Assembly (NCBI RefSeq): GCF_036850765.1
Contig: NC_089490.1
Span: 386,212,558-386,276,557, forward strand
Source of the DNA: Saccopteryx bilineata
Taxonomy: Eukaryota; Chordata; Mammalia; Chiroptera; Emballonuridae
Direction of reading: 5' to 3'
DNA length: 64,000 nt
The notes beneath the pieces are model-generated. The model saw nothing but the letters and a program-made list of their open reading frames with translations, was not told where the DNA came from and did no database searches. The position numbers were made by a program, and so were the translations under genes. How positions within the stretch are numbered: position 1 is the stretch's first letter; each line of letters begins with the position of its first letter. Below are positions 23,379 to 33,307 of the stretch, piece after piece.

Positions 23379-23698
23379 TATTTTTTTCAGAGACAGAGAG
23401 TCAGAGAGAGGGATTAATAGGGACAGACAGGAATGGAGAGAGATAAGAAGCATCAATCATTAGTTTTTCATTGCGACACCTTAGTTGTTCATTGATTGCT
23501 TTCTCATATGTGCCTTGACCGTGGGGCTACAGCAGACCAAGTAACCCCTTGCTCAAGCCAGTGACCTTTGGCTCAAGCTGGTGAACTTTGCTCAAACCAG
23601 ATGAGCCTGTGCCCAAGCTGGCAACCTCGGGGTCTCAAACCTGAGTCCTCCACATTCCAGTCGAACGCTCTATCCACTGCGCCACTGCCTGGCCAGGT
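23379..23698 (-). mobile_element. tRNA-derived SINE, family B
   Basis: The minus-strand start is cctggccaggcagtggcgca, with family B body words throughout. The 13-base TSD tgtattcctgatt is at 23366-23378 and 23699-23711. Confidence 0.94.
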
Positions 23699-23711
23699 TG
23701 TATTCCTGATT

Positions 23712-24185
23712 CTTATGGTCAATTCTCTGGGAACTGCTTCACTTGACTCCTCTGCACTCCCAATGGATAAGGGAAAAAGCTTTTAATAACACAGTTCTCA
23801 CCACAAGACCAATCATTCAATGGCTCTTGCTCTCACCCCTGTCCCCTTCTTTTTTAGATTCAAGCATAGGTGTGCAAAGGCAGTGGAAGGGGGACCATTT
23901 CTTCCAACTCTCAAAAAAATGTTCAAGGAGATATCTGGCCCAATGATAGTTCCCTACAGTTCTCCTTAGAATGTGGAGTACTTGAATCCTCTTGTTCTCA
24001 GCTTTGGACTTAATCTAATTCTAGTACAACAGCAAGAAAGGGACTCGAGATTCAATTAACCTGATGCCTCAATACTAAGTCATATGCAGCGTTCTTGAAC
24101 CCAGATTTCTAGGACAAGAACAACATTTCACCTCAAGTATTTTACCATAAAGATCTTTTCTCCTAATTTTGGAGAACTTTGTCTG
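23712..24185. other. No gene recognised
   Basis: Nothing supportable beyond short frames. Confidence 0.45.
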
Positions 24186-24189
24186 CTCT

Positions 24190-24345
24190 CCTGTCTGTCT
24201 CTCTAAACTAGACTATGAGTTATTTAAAGGCAGGGATCATGTTTTACCCATCATTATGTCCTCAAAAACTAGCAAATGCTCAATACTCTAGAGTTGCTCA
24301 ATAAACCCTGAATGAGTGAGTAAAGGAATGAATGAATGAACTTTC
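24190..24345 (+). mobile_element. L2 LINE 3' end relic
   Basis: The phrases tagactatgagttatttaaag, gcagggatcatgttttaccc, aaatgctcaatac and a terminal gaatgaatgaatgaa run match the L2 3' terminus in order. Confidence 0.75.
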
Positions 24346-26285
24346 TGGTGTCTTTATCTCCACCTTAACCCAGGTTATCTACAAGAGCAGAATCTGTGGC
24401 AAAGACTACAGAGCTGGTACTTGACCTGACAGGTGAAGGACCAGAGTGGCGAAAATCAGGAAATAAGGGGAAGTGAGACGAGGAAAGATGAAGAAACAGG
24501 GTGTTGCCATGCCAGCCATGCGGAGACCCTACACAGCTCTCGGCAAGCATGTTGCCTCAGCAAGCAGGACTTCTCCACAAGGTTGGCAAGGACAGAGTGT
24601 ACCTTGGAACAGTCTGTTGAAGAGGAAGAAAAGAGGGTAATTTATCTTTCCAGCTGGTGGAAGTTTATTCCATGGGAGCTGGCTCTCCCACACTTCCAGG
24701 TTCTATTATATGACCCTTGATGGTCACCCAGGAAGTCTGGTTCTATGCCTCACGTGTGGCATTTTATTTGTCCAGAAATGAAGGGGTGAATCAGTCCATG
24801 TACCCGTTGGAAGCTGAAGGTCTGTGGTCAGACTATAACCTGCATAGGTACTTAGCAAGGATGTCAGGAGAGGCTGGAGCTGCAACACAGCCTGGGAGGC
24901 AGTCAGCAGCTTCCAAAAGAAGGATGCCAGGAAAAGGTTTACATTTAATATATGCACTCATTACCTCTTCACTTTGAATTCACTAGGAAGAAAATAAATG
25001 ATATAATTTGTGACTTAGAACTATTCAGAGACTACACTTCTGTGCCATTGGAAGATAGAGAAGTTTGAGTTCGACTTTGTGCTACATAGCTGCATACCAT
25101 TTCATGTTGCCTCCAACATGAACATACATTTTACCTTCGTCAAACAGGAAACTAAGCTCTCTTAGTTGCTCGTTCTGATCTTGGAAGATGTTCTATTCAC
25201 TTCAAGCTCAGGAAGGAGAATGGAATTGCTTTTGATAAATTAAAGCAGCAAATGAACTTGTGCTTATATCCGGGCAAGCCAGGATACACTCTGTCATCCT
25301 CTGATTGCTGCAGAGTCCCTATTTGCTGAGTCCTTTAAGGAGATCTTCTCAACCATATTGCACATACATATCATTTGAAGGCTGAGTGATGCCAAAGACA
25401 TTTTGCACTATAGTTCAGAGAAGAGGCATCAGAATCCATATACTAAAGCTGGTCTAGACAGGAAAGGGTAATATTAAAAACATGTAAAGCCTGGGTGAGT
25501 TTTTCATTCACCTTTGGCTGATGGAAGAAGGTCTGTGACTAAGTGAAGGATTGGTCCACAGTAATGAAGCTGTCTGCAGCAATGAGGGCTGCTTGGGCAT
25601 GGCATATAGCTCAGAATTACTGCAAGTGCCTGGGTGTCAGAAGCCATCAATTGTTCCAGGTTCACCTGCTGGGCTCACAGCCATGGACCATGGGTCTAAA
25701 ATACTATCATTCTCCCAGATGAGACCCACACTTACCTCTTTATCATTGGGTTTCTTTTCCCCCTTCCCCAAACATTCCCATTGATCAAGTCCCATTATTT
25801 CCCTGGGTACAAGCCATAGAAAATAGAGTTGCATCATCATTCTTACCCACAATTCACATCTACCAAGGAGTTATTTCCTTGTGCAGGGTGAAGAAAATCC
25901 AGGAAGTTCAGTTTTAAGGTAAACAGTTCTCTCCATCATTTCTGTCACTTGGTCAAAAAGTTCTTCTTGTCCACTCACATCCACAGAGTGCTCTACATCT
26001 AAGCCATGAAGCACGCGTGGAGAGACTGCCCTGACTTTGAACTGGAGGCCACTTTAGAGCTCTGAAATCAATCATCTATGCCTACCAGAAATCCCATGTG
26101 ATGGTAGTCATCCTGTTCTCAGTTTAAATTCTTCCAATGAAGTGAGGTTAAGACTGTCCCTTCATTGATGGAAATACCTAATTGCTATATATTTCCTATG
26201 AATACTGACCCAGCATCTGCCTCCTTATAACTTTCACTCATTGAGCTGCAAAATATATGCTAAATTATCCTTTAACATAACAGGA
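24346..26285. other. No gene or repeat recognised
   Basis: This is one of the longest stretches with no recognisable repeat. The short frames on both strands (for example at 24433-24720 and 25551-25784) have no motif. Confidence 0.45.
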
Positions 26286-26289
26286 ATTC

Positions 26290-27020
26290 AAGTGTTATAA
26301 AGTTCAACCATTCTCAATTCTCATAAAAATGTAGTTTCCACAAACATTTTTTTCTAACTTCTCCAGAAGTATCCTTTTTAAATATTATGTGAAGAACCAT
26401 ATTCAGTATTTCAGCCGTGATCTCATCAGTGAGGCACAGAGTAGGACCCTTGCTTTTGGGCATTTCTTTCTTTCCTTTCTATAAATACTCCAACACTGCA
26501 TTAAATATATAATATAGTAAAAGCTGCATCATACTTTGCTACATGATAAGCTTACCAATTAAAGCTCTGGCAAGATCTTTAATAAATACTTTATTTATTT
26601 TTATTTTGGGTGATAGGCATGCAACATAATCAAATGTCAAAATAACCTGGTGATGTTTTTCTCTCAACATATGTAAATAAATAAATAATATTTTATTTTA
26701 AAGCTCTATTTCCCTTAGTTTGTGATGCATTTAATTTTTTTAACCTAAATGTAGCATTTTATATTTATATTATATTTGGTCCATCACTTAAACTATTACT
26801 CTCTTTTTGGATTCTGACTCTCATTCAGTATATAGACTTTCTTTTCCAGCCTTCTGTCACTTCAAAATGTAATCAATGAATTATGGCCTCATTCTAATCA
26901 TTAGTAGGAAAAGTAGAGGCCTGCGCCTTGAAGTACCTCATAAAGAGATAATTCAAAGTTGACATTAATACACTAGCCAATATTCTTTGACTGTATATTT
27001 CATTACTTAAGAACCCATTC
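26290..27020. mobile_element. Ancient CR1/L3-type LINE relic
   Basis: The phrases ttctccagaagtatcctttt, taaatattatgtgaagaacc, tgatctcatcagtgaggcac, gcattttatatttatatta, ttcagtatatagactttctt and ttgaagtacctcataaagag keep the order of the CR1/L3-type consensus shared across amniotes. It is interrupted at about 26580-26700 by an L1 3' end. The match was judged by eye only. Confidence 0.55.
26580..26700 (+). mobile_element. LINE-1 3' end fragment inside the CR1/L3 relic
   Basis: The phrase tttgggtgataggcatgcaa, with cataatcaaatgtcaaaata and aacatatgtaaataaataaa, parallels the 3'UTR of the intact L1 at 45.76-45.85 kb. It has diverged heavily from it. Confidence 0.65.
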
Positions 27021-28920
27021 ATTTAACCATATTCAATTCAACCCATTAAATACTTGATCAGTCTCTACTGTGTGCCAGGAAACACAAACATAATAGAATC
27101 TGTCCTCTTCCCTCATGAGGTTCACAGTCTAATTGGAAAATAATCCTGCAGTCAATACAGCAATTTCTAGTGATGGGTAGAATCATATAAGTGGACTTAA
27201 AGTCCAAGAGGAGCTCAAGAAGGAATACCATACTCTACCAGTGGTTGTTGATGAAATCTCAAACAAAAATGAGATGTTTTCTAACCCCCACTTCTTTTTT
27301 TTTTTTTTTTTTTGAGGCTCAAGAGTGTGAAAAGGTAGAGGCTTTTACTGTAGTCCTAACAACAAGGGTGGTATAGAAGAGGAAAGACTGATTAAGTTTA
27401 GCCCTCCCCAATTATAGGTCCATTCCACACAATTACCTCCTCTCTATGTTCTCAGTTTCCCATCCCCCAGCTCTAAGGTTTATAAGTATCATGGGTATTA
27501 AAGAGAGCTGTCTACATAGGGTGAAACATGTATAACACAAATAGGCTTCATTAATGCCAGGCTATCAATGGAAATATTGCTATTGAAGGAAGGTCATAAA
27601 GGAAAATGAGAAGGTCTGGCTAGACAATGAGGTCAGGTAGCAATGCCACATGGCAGGTGCTATATGGTGATCATCAGCTCCAGCTTCCTCATCCTAAGCC
27701 CTCTACTATCTATGTTGCCATGAGAGAAGGTTTTATTTTTATACATCAAAGTAGTCTTTTAACGGTTTTCTTCTCTAACCAAGAGTTTTCTCTGTTTCCC
27801 TTAAGACTAAACCTTTTGAAATCCAAAGCCAACAACAAATGCTTTTTTGATATCATCTATTCAAAGTGATATTTGCAGACAGCCTAGCTGATTCAAGGAG
27901 GACCAAGGCTGGAAAGGAAAAAAGGAAATGTTGGTTAATATTCCAAAAGTATTATCCTGCCTCTAACAAGTAGGCAATCATCAACAGATGAGGAGAGGAA
28001 GAGTGTTCTAGACAGAAAGTATAGTGTAAAGCCAGTAGCCGTAGCCACCAACACAGCTGCCTGGCCCGTGCAGGTTAGCATTTGATTTGGACAGATGGTT
28101 ATGAAACAACGGAGCCAAGAACTGGTGGATCATTAGTTTTAATCCTAGCTTGCACCCAGCAGGCAAGAAATACACACAGTGGGAAAACACTTCCCTTTCC
28201 ATTCAGGGCTCCCAAAGCCACTGACTCATCTGAGTTTCCTAGAATCAAAGGTGTCTACCTCACCAGCATTATTCACCTCTGTCCCCATCTCCTTCTTTCT
28301 GCACAAACTGGCTTCTCTTTCATGACCCTGCCATCTTGACTGCTTCTCCTTTCCTCCACGTGGCCTTTCTCTGTTCTTCTCCATCATGGGCTCCTCTGCC
28401 CCATTTTATAGTGTAGAAATCAAAACCTTTAATCCAATATACAAACAAGGAAGTCTCTGATACAAAGTCACTTATCTGAGGCATAATGGGATTACTCATG
28501 AGAGTGCACCACCCCACATCATGCCACAATCAAGGGTGTGGGGAAAAGCTTAGTTTTGAAAAGATCTTAGTATTAAAAGGGTGGGAAAGGCTTAGTCTTA
28601 AAACTAAGCTTTAGGCTATAATGACCCTGCCTGCTTATAGCCTGTCTCCCACACCCAATGCAAACTATAAGCAAGCAAACATATATATCATATTTACAAA
28701 CTTATTTGACCAACATATAGCATATGCAAAATGCAAAAGAAAGCACAACTTAGGGGAAATTTTTCCAACATCTTGCTAAAATATAGATATTTTTCATCGT
28801 GTACATTCCTCTAATCATAATCATTCAATGACAAAACCAAACAGAGGAAATCAGATTAGTTTTTTGGAACTCAATGTTTTCGGTGATTTCATTCTCCTTT
28901 CCGGAGCTCTCTCAATTCAT
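27021..28920. other. No gene recognised; poly-T run at 27295-27314
   Basis: Around 27040-27150 there is a weak L2/MIR-like phrase (ctactgtgtgccaggaaac). The rest is single-copy-looking. No coding evidence. Confidence 0.45.
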
Positions 28921-29309
28921 CTGTGCAGTCATGTGCTGCATAACAACATTTTGGTCAAAGATGAATCCCATGGAGGATGGTGGTCTCATATGATTATAAT
29001 AGAAATGAAAAGTTCGTATTGCCTAGTGACATCATTGCCTTCATGATGTAGGAGCACAATACATTCCTCATGTGTTTATGGTGATGCTGGTAAACAAATC
29101 TACTGTGCTGCCCATCATATAAAAATATAACATACAATTATGTACACTACATAGTACTTGAGAATGATAATATGTCATTGGTTGATGTATTTATTATTCT
29201 ATACTTTTATTGTTATTTTAGAATTTACTTTTTAGTTATAAAAAAAAAGTTTGTGGGTGAAAAAGGTGAAGGGATTAAGCAAAAAAAAATTAATAATACC
29301 ACCTCATAG

Positions 29310-29518
29310 AGTCCCTGGCAGGGTGCCTCAGTGAATTAAACTTTGTCTCAGCACAAGTTTGCAGGTTTGATTCCCAGCATGTACAAGCAGCAATCAAAGA
29401 ATGCACAACTAAATGAAACAACTAAGTGGAACAATAAGTTGATGTTTCTCTCTGACTCTCTCTCTTTCTCTCTCTTCCCTTCTCTCTTTCTCAGACCAAT
29501 GGAAAAATTAAAAACAAA
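29310..29518 (+). mobile_element. Old tRNA-derived SINE (VES-like)
   Basis: It begins gagtccctggcagggtgcct and has a B box-like ggtttgattcccag. It continues with aacaactaagtggaacaata and a CT-rich 3' part. It is more diverged than families A and B. Confidence 0.75.
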
Positions 29519-29745
29519 AAGCCTGACAGGCACAGACAATAGCATGATGATTACAAGGGGGAAAGGGGAGTGGGGGGAGGCAGAACAGGGTGAGATGGGA
29601 TAAATGGTGACAGAAGGAGACTTGACTTGAGTTGTGAATGCTCAATACAATATAAAAGTGATGTATTATAGAATTGTACACCTGAAACCTATATAATTTT
29701 ATTAATCAGTGTCACCTCCATAAGTTCAATAATAATAAAGTTTTC
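29519..29745 (+). mobile_element. LINE-1 3'UTR end fragment
   Basis: The phrases ggagtggggggaggcagaac, agacttgacttgagttgtga, attgtacacctgaaacctat and a terminal aataataataaag match an older L1 3' terminus. Confidence 0.8.
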
Positions 29746-29851
29746 TGTAAAACTGTGCTGTTACACTGCCAACAGCCTCACACATCTTGTCTTCATAGCT
29801 TCTCTTGATTGTATCATTTCTCTTGTGCTTCATTTAGTATAGTGCTGTTTT

Positions 29852-30245
29852 TTGTTTGTTTGTTTGTATTTTTCTGAAGCTGGAAACGGGGAGAGACAGT
29901 CAAACAGACTCCTGCATGCATCCCACCGGGATCCACCCGGCACGCCCACCAGGGGTGAGGCTCTGCCCACCAGGGGGTGAAGCTCTGCCCCTCCGGGGCA
30001 TCACTCTGCCACGACCAGAGACACCCTAGCGCCTGGGACAGAGGCCAAGGAGCCATCCCCAGCGCCTGGGCCATCTTTGCTCCAATGGAGCCTTGGCTGC
30101 GGGAGGGGAAGGGAGAGACAGAGAGGAAGGAGAAGGGGGTGGAGAAGCAAATGGGCGCTTCTCCTATGTGCCCTGGCCGGGAATCGAACCCGGGTCCCCC
30201 GCACGCCAGGCCAATGCTCTACCACTGAGCCAACCGGCCAGGGCC
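29852..30245 (-). mobile_element. tRNA-derived SINE, family A, full length
   Basis: TSD agtatagtgctgtttt is perfect (29836-29851 and 30246-30261). The minus-strand read starts ggccctggccggttggctca, with A and B boxes, and its body contains duplicated ccctggtgggcag words. It lies inside the Tigger2-like element. Confidence 0.96.
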
Positions 30246-30445
30246 AGTATAGTGCTGTTTTAAAGGTAACATGCTTTACAGGCTCAGAGCCTAGGAGCAG
30301 TAGGCTATATCACACAGCCTATGCGTATAGTTAGCTGTACCATCTAGCTTTGCATACGTGCACCCTGTGACGTTCACATATCAATGAAACTGCCTAATGA
30401 CACATTTCACAGAACGTATCCCTGTCATTAAGGGGCACATTACTG

Positions 30446-31126
30446 TATTTTGTTCCTGAATTTGATCATGGGTCAATGTCACTTTCATTGAGGTGTTCTT
30501 TTCAGAATTTATTCCCATTTTTGAAAATTGATGATTTTCCCATTTCAATCATCCAACAACTTTTGTCCTTCCTGGCAATTCTATCAAAAAAAAAATATGA
30601 TGAAAATTTTAGTACATTTGCTGAGCACTTACTCTGATGTAGGCACTGTTCTAAGTGTTTATTTACATGTATTAGAATTAAGGTTGGTAACCATGCCTTT
30701 CAGCCCTTTGAACCTGAAAATTATTTCCTCAATACAGAAAACAGAAGCAAAACAGACACTGAATCAGTCTCATTCTTTTCATCAGTCAACTATACACCAT
30801 CTATCCAGTCAGTGAGTCCATCCCTTCCTTGTTCTTCCAGTGAATCCATCCCTTTCTTGTTCTTCTTGCTTTAAATATAGGTAAATGGAACCCTCTGCTT
30901 TCTATGAAGCACATTTCACTGAGCTATACCAATTCCTCATAGTTCATCAGTGTTACCCTTGCAAGTCTACTCCACTTTTTGGTATCCATTCTTAACATGC
31001 ATCTCTACTTCTGTTTCTATCCATGTGCTCATTGAAATCCAAGTCTGAACCTAAGTGTCCATTCCTAGAGAGAAATGGTTCGATTAATTACATTTATTTC
31101 ATTACACAAAATACTTTGCAATCATT
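30446..31126. other. No gene; MIR relic at 30618-30690 (minus)
   Basis: The phrases gagcacttactctgatgtag and gcactgttctaagtgttta match the reverse of the MIR 3' region. Nothing else is recognised. Confidence 0.55.
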
Positions 31127-31142
31127 AAAAAAAGTGAAGTGG
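31127..31142. repeat. Target-site duplication, left copy (host L1)
   Basis: aaaaaaagtgaagtgg, identical to 45873-45888. Confidence 0.95.
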
Positions 31143-31153
31143 ATGGAGCTAGA

Positions 31154-31173
31154 TAACGTCAGAGTAATGGCGG
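31154..31173 (+). promoter_or_regulatory. L1 5' promoter words: CRE-like and YY1-like
   Basis: taacgtca (31154-31161) and aatggcgg (31166-31173) lie within 31 bp of the 5' end. In human L1 a YY1 site at the very 5' end fixes the transcription start. The role here is inferred from that parallel. Confidence 0.5.
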
Positions 31174-31588
31174 GGTAGGAAGCGATACCAATAAATCTCC
31201 CCCAAAACTCAACAAGATCTTCAACCAGAAACAGAAAAACCTATACTTGGAGCCTCCAGATGCTTCGCAATACACCCAAAGGTATGGTCGAGTGAAAAAT
31301 TGGCTAAATATATAACCAAACCCCGAAGGAAATAGGGAGTAAGAAATGCTCCGCCTTCCTCACTAACCTAAACAGGGCGGCTTTCTCTGGTAACTGTGAA
31401 TATAGAAACTGAGGCAGGCAAAGGGGGTGAATAGATCCAGGCCATGGCACAAACGGACAAACCAGGCTGTGGCACGGTGATCCAAGCCGAGGAAAAACTG
31501 ATCCTGTGGCAACCCGGGCAATACAAGCTAACACTCACGCCAAACCCAAACAAAGAAAGACAAGCGGAGCGGCCATTGTACCCGGTCT

Positions 31589-32185
31589 CCTGGTCGGCGT
31601 GCGTGCAGTTAGTGGGCGAGAGATTTCTTCCTAGGCCCTGGGAGTGGGTGCCCATGTTGCCCCACAGAGAGGCAGGGTCAGAGGCCTTTCTGTGGGTCGA
31701 GGGCAGAGTCTCTGAGCAGCCCCAGCGCCCTGGGAAAGCCACGCACGGGAGGGAGTGAGAACTAATTCCAACGGTGGAGATTTTCCGTGCTGGAGGGGGT
31801 TTCACTCAGAGGGAAACGCGGCCGGCCTCATATCCTGGTCTGCACGCGCAGATAGTGAATGAGAGATTCCTCCGAGTGCCTCGGCAGTGTGCGCCCATGT
31901 TATCGCACAGAGGGGCAGAGTCAGGGGCCTTTGTGTGGGCCAAAGCGGAATCTCGGGCCGCCCCAGTGCCTTGCAAAAGCAGCGCATGGGGACAGAGCGA
32001 GACTCAATTCCAACGCTGCAACTTTTCCCTGCAGTTGGGGGTTTCACTCAGAGTGTGAGACTGCTGGCAGGATATCCTGGTCTGCGCGTGCAGACAGTGA
32101 GTGAGAGTTTCCTCCAAGCGCCCCGGAAGTGGGCGCCCGCCTGTGTTACCGGACAGAGTGGCAGAGCCAGAGGTCTTTGAGTGGG
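31589..32185 (+). repeat. L1 5'UTR tandem monomers (~243 bp, about 2.5 copies)
   Basis: Units start with cctggtc at 31589, 31834 and 32076 (periods 245 and 242). Each continues with gcgtgcag/gcgcag, agtgagagattcctcc-like words, cacagag.ggcag.gtcag and, in the two complete units, ttccaacg-tgca and gggggtttcactcagag. The third unit stops near 32185. The units are GC- and CpG-rich compared with the flanks. Tandem promoter monomers of about 200 bp are known from mouse L1. Here they sit internally, about 450 bp from the 5' end. The nested L1 lacks them. Confidence 0.85.
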
Positions 32186-33006
32186 CGGAAAGCCCGCCTG
32201 ATTATGCTAGCAGCTCTGACTGACTGAGCCTTACCCAGAGCCCTGTGCTGAGTGTAAATAGAGTGGGGAGTTGCCAGTTCTTTGAGCCTCTTACTATCCA
32301 GGCAGAGGCAGCAGCAACCCCATAGCTGGATTATCAGGCTACTAATTGAGGAAGGAGAGACTAGGAGAAAGGCTCCAGGAACACGGACTCTCTCACTGTC
32401 GGAGCCTATAAATGCTAATGAGCCTCGACTGCCAACAAGACTAAAGCACAATACATGACATTGCCATAGAGACTTATCAACTGCAAACCTCTACCTGAGC
32501 GTGCCAAAGGGGCAGAACCCGGGATACAGAGTCACTGACCAGGAAGAGGGAGAGAAAAGAAAAAGCAAGAAGATAACCTCTCAAAATCAAGAATAATCTG
32601 CAGACTTTATAACCTATCCCATTTTATTATATTTGTTCGTTTGTTTCTCTTATCTTCATTCTTGATACTTTTTTTCCTCCTCCAATTTTGCCGATTAAAT
32701 CTCTGCCGGTCTTACTCTCTCCTCTCCTTGAACTACACTACCCATAAGTGTTACATCTCCCATTATCTTTTCTCTTCTCTTCCTTTCTCTCTATGAGGGT
32801 TGCACTCCAAAACCCTTAACTCTCTCTCTCTCATTTCTTTTTTCTTCTTTTAGTGGTTCCCTCTTTTTTTTCTCTCTCTCTTTCTTTTCTCCCTCTATAT
32901 AGGTTTCTTCCTTTCTCCTTTACATCGCCTCTCATTCAAACCTCAATAACAAACAAATTATCTTATCTGGGACTCAAACTTATGTTTGTGGCATTTTGGG
33001 GGGTTT

Positions 33007-33021
33007 TTACTTCACCTTTTT
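33007..33021. repeat. Target-site duplication, left copy (nested L1)
   Basis: ttacttcaccttttt, identical to 39920-39934. It lies in host L1 5'UTR sequence. Confidence 0.93.
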
Positions 33022-33307
33022 TTTTTTTTTCTTTTTTTTTTTTTTTTAATAAATTTTTATTAATGGTAATGGGATGACATTAATAAATCAGGGTACATAT
33101 ATTCAAAGAAAACATGTCTAGGTTATTTTGTCATCAAATTATGTTGCAAACCCCTCGCCCAAAGTCAGATTGTCCTCCGTCACCCTCTATCTAGTTCTCT
33201 GTGCCCCTCCTCCTCCCCCTAACTCTCCCTCCCTCCCTCCCATGTCCTCCCTCCCCCCCCACCCTTGGTAACCACCACACTCTTGTCCATGTCTCTTAGT
33301 CTCATTT

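Larger units (their letters stand above)
28926..30445 (+). mobile_element. Tigger2-like DNA transposon, interrupted
   Basis: The left end (cagtcatgtgctgcataaca) and right end (its reverse complement begins cagtaatgtgccccttaatg) are terminal inverted repeats. Inner flanks on both sides follow Tigger2 (ttatggtgatgctggtaaac; acatgctttacaggctcaga, gcctaggagcagtaggctat). A TA follows the right end. The transposase gene is deleted or replaced. A VES-like SINE, an L1 3' end and a family A SINE are now inside. Confidence 0.8.

Noticed and set aside
22889..23446. 185-codon open frame as a protein gene
   Set aside because: No domain or family resemblance; the end is encoded by the SINE at 23379; no promoter, splice or polyadenylation context supports it.
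24346..26285. Candidate host exon in the longest repeat-free stretch
   Set aside because: Short frames only, without consistent splice signals or recognisable protein sequence.
31304..32451. Overlapping frames of ~75-145 aa on both strands in GC-rich DNA
   Set aside because: They lie in the L1 5'UTR monomers; the similar frames in adjacent units reflect the tandem repeat, not a gene.
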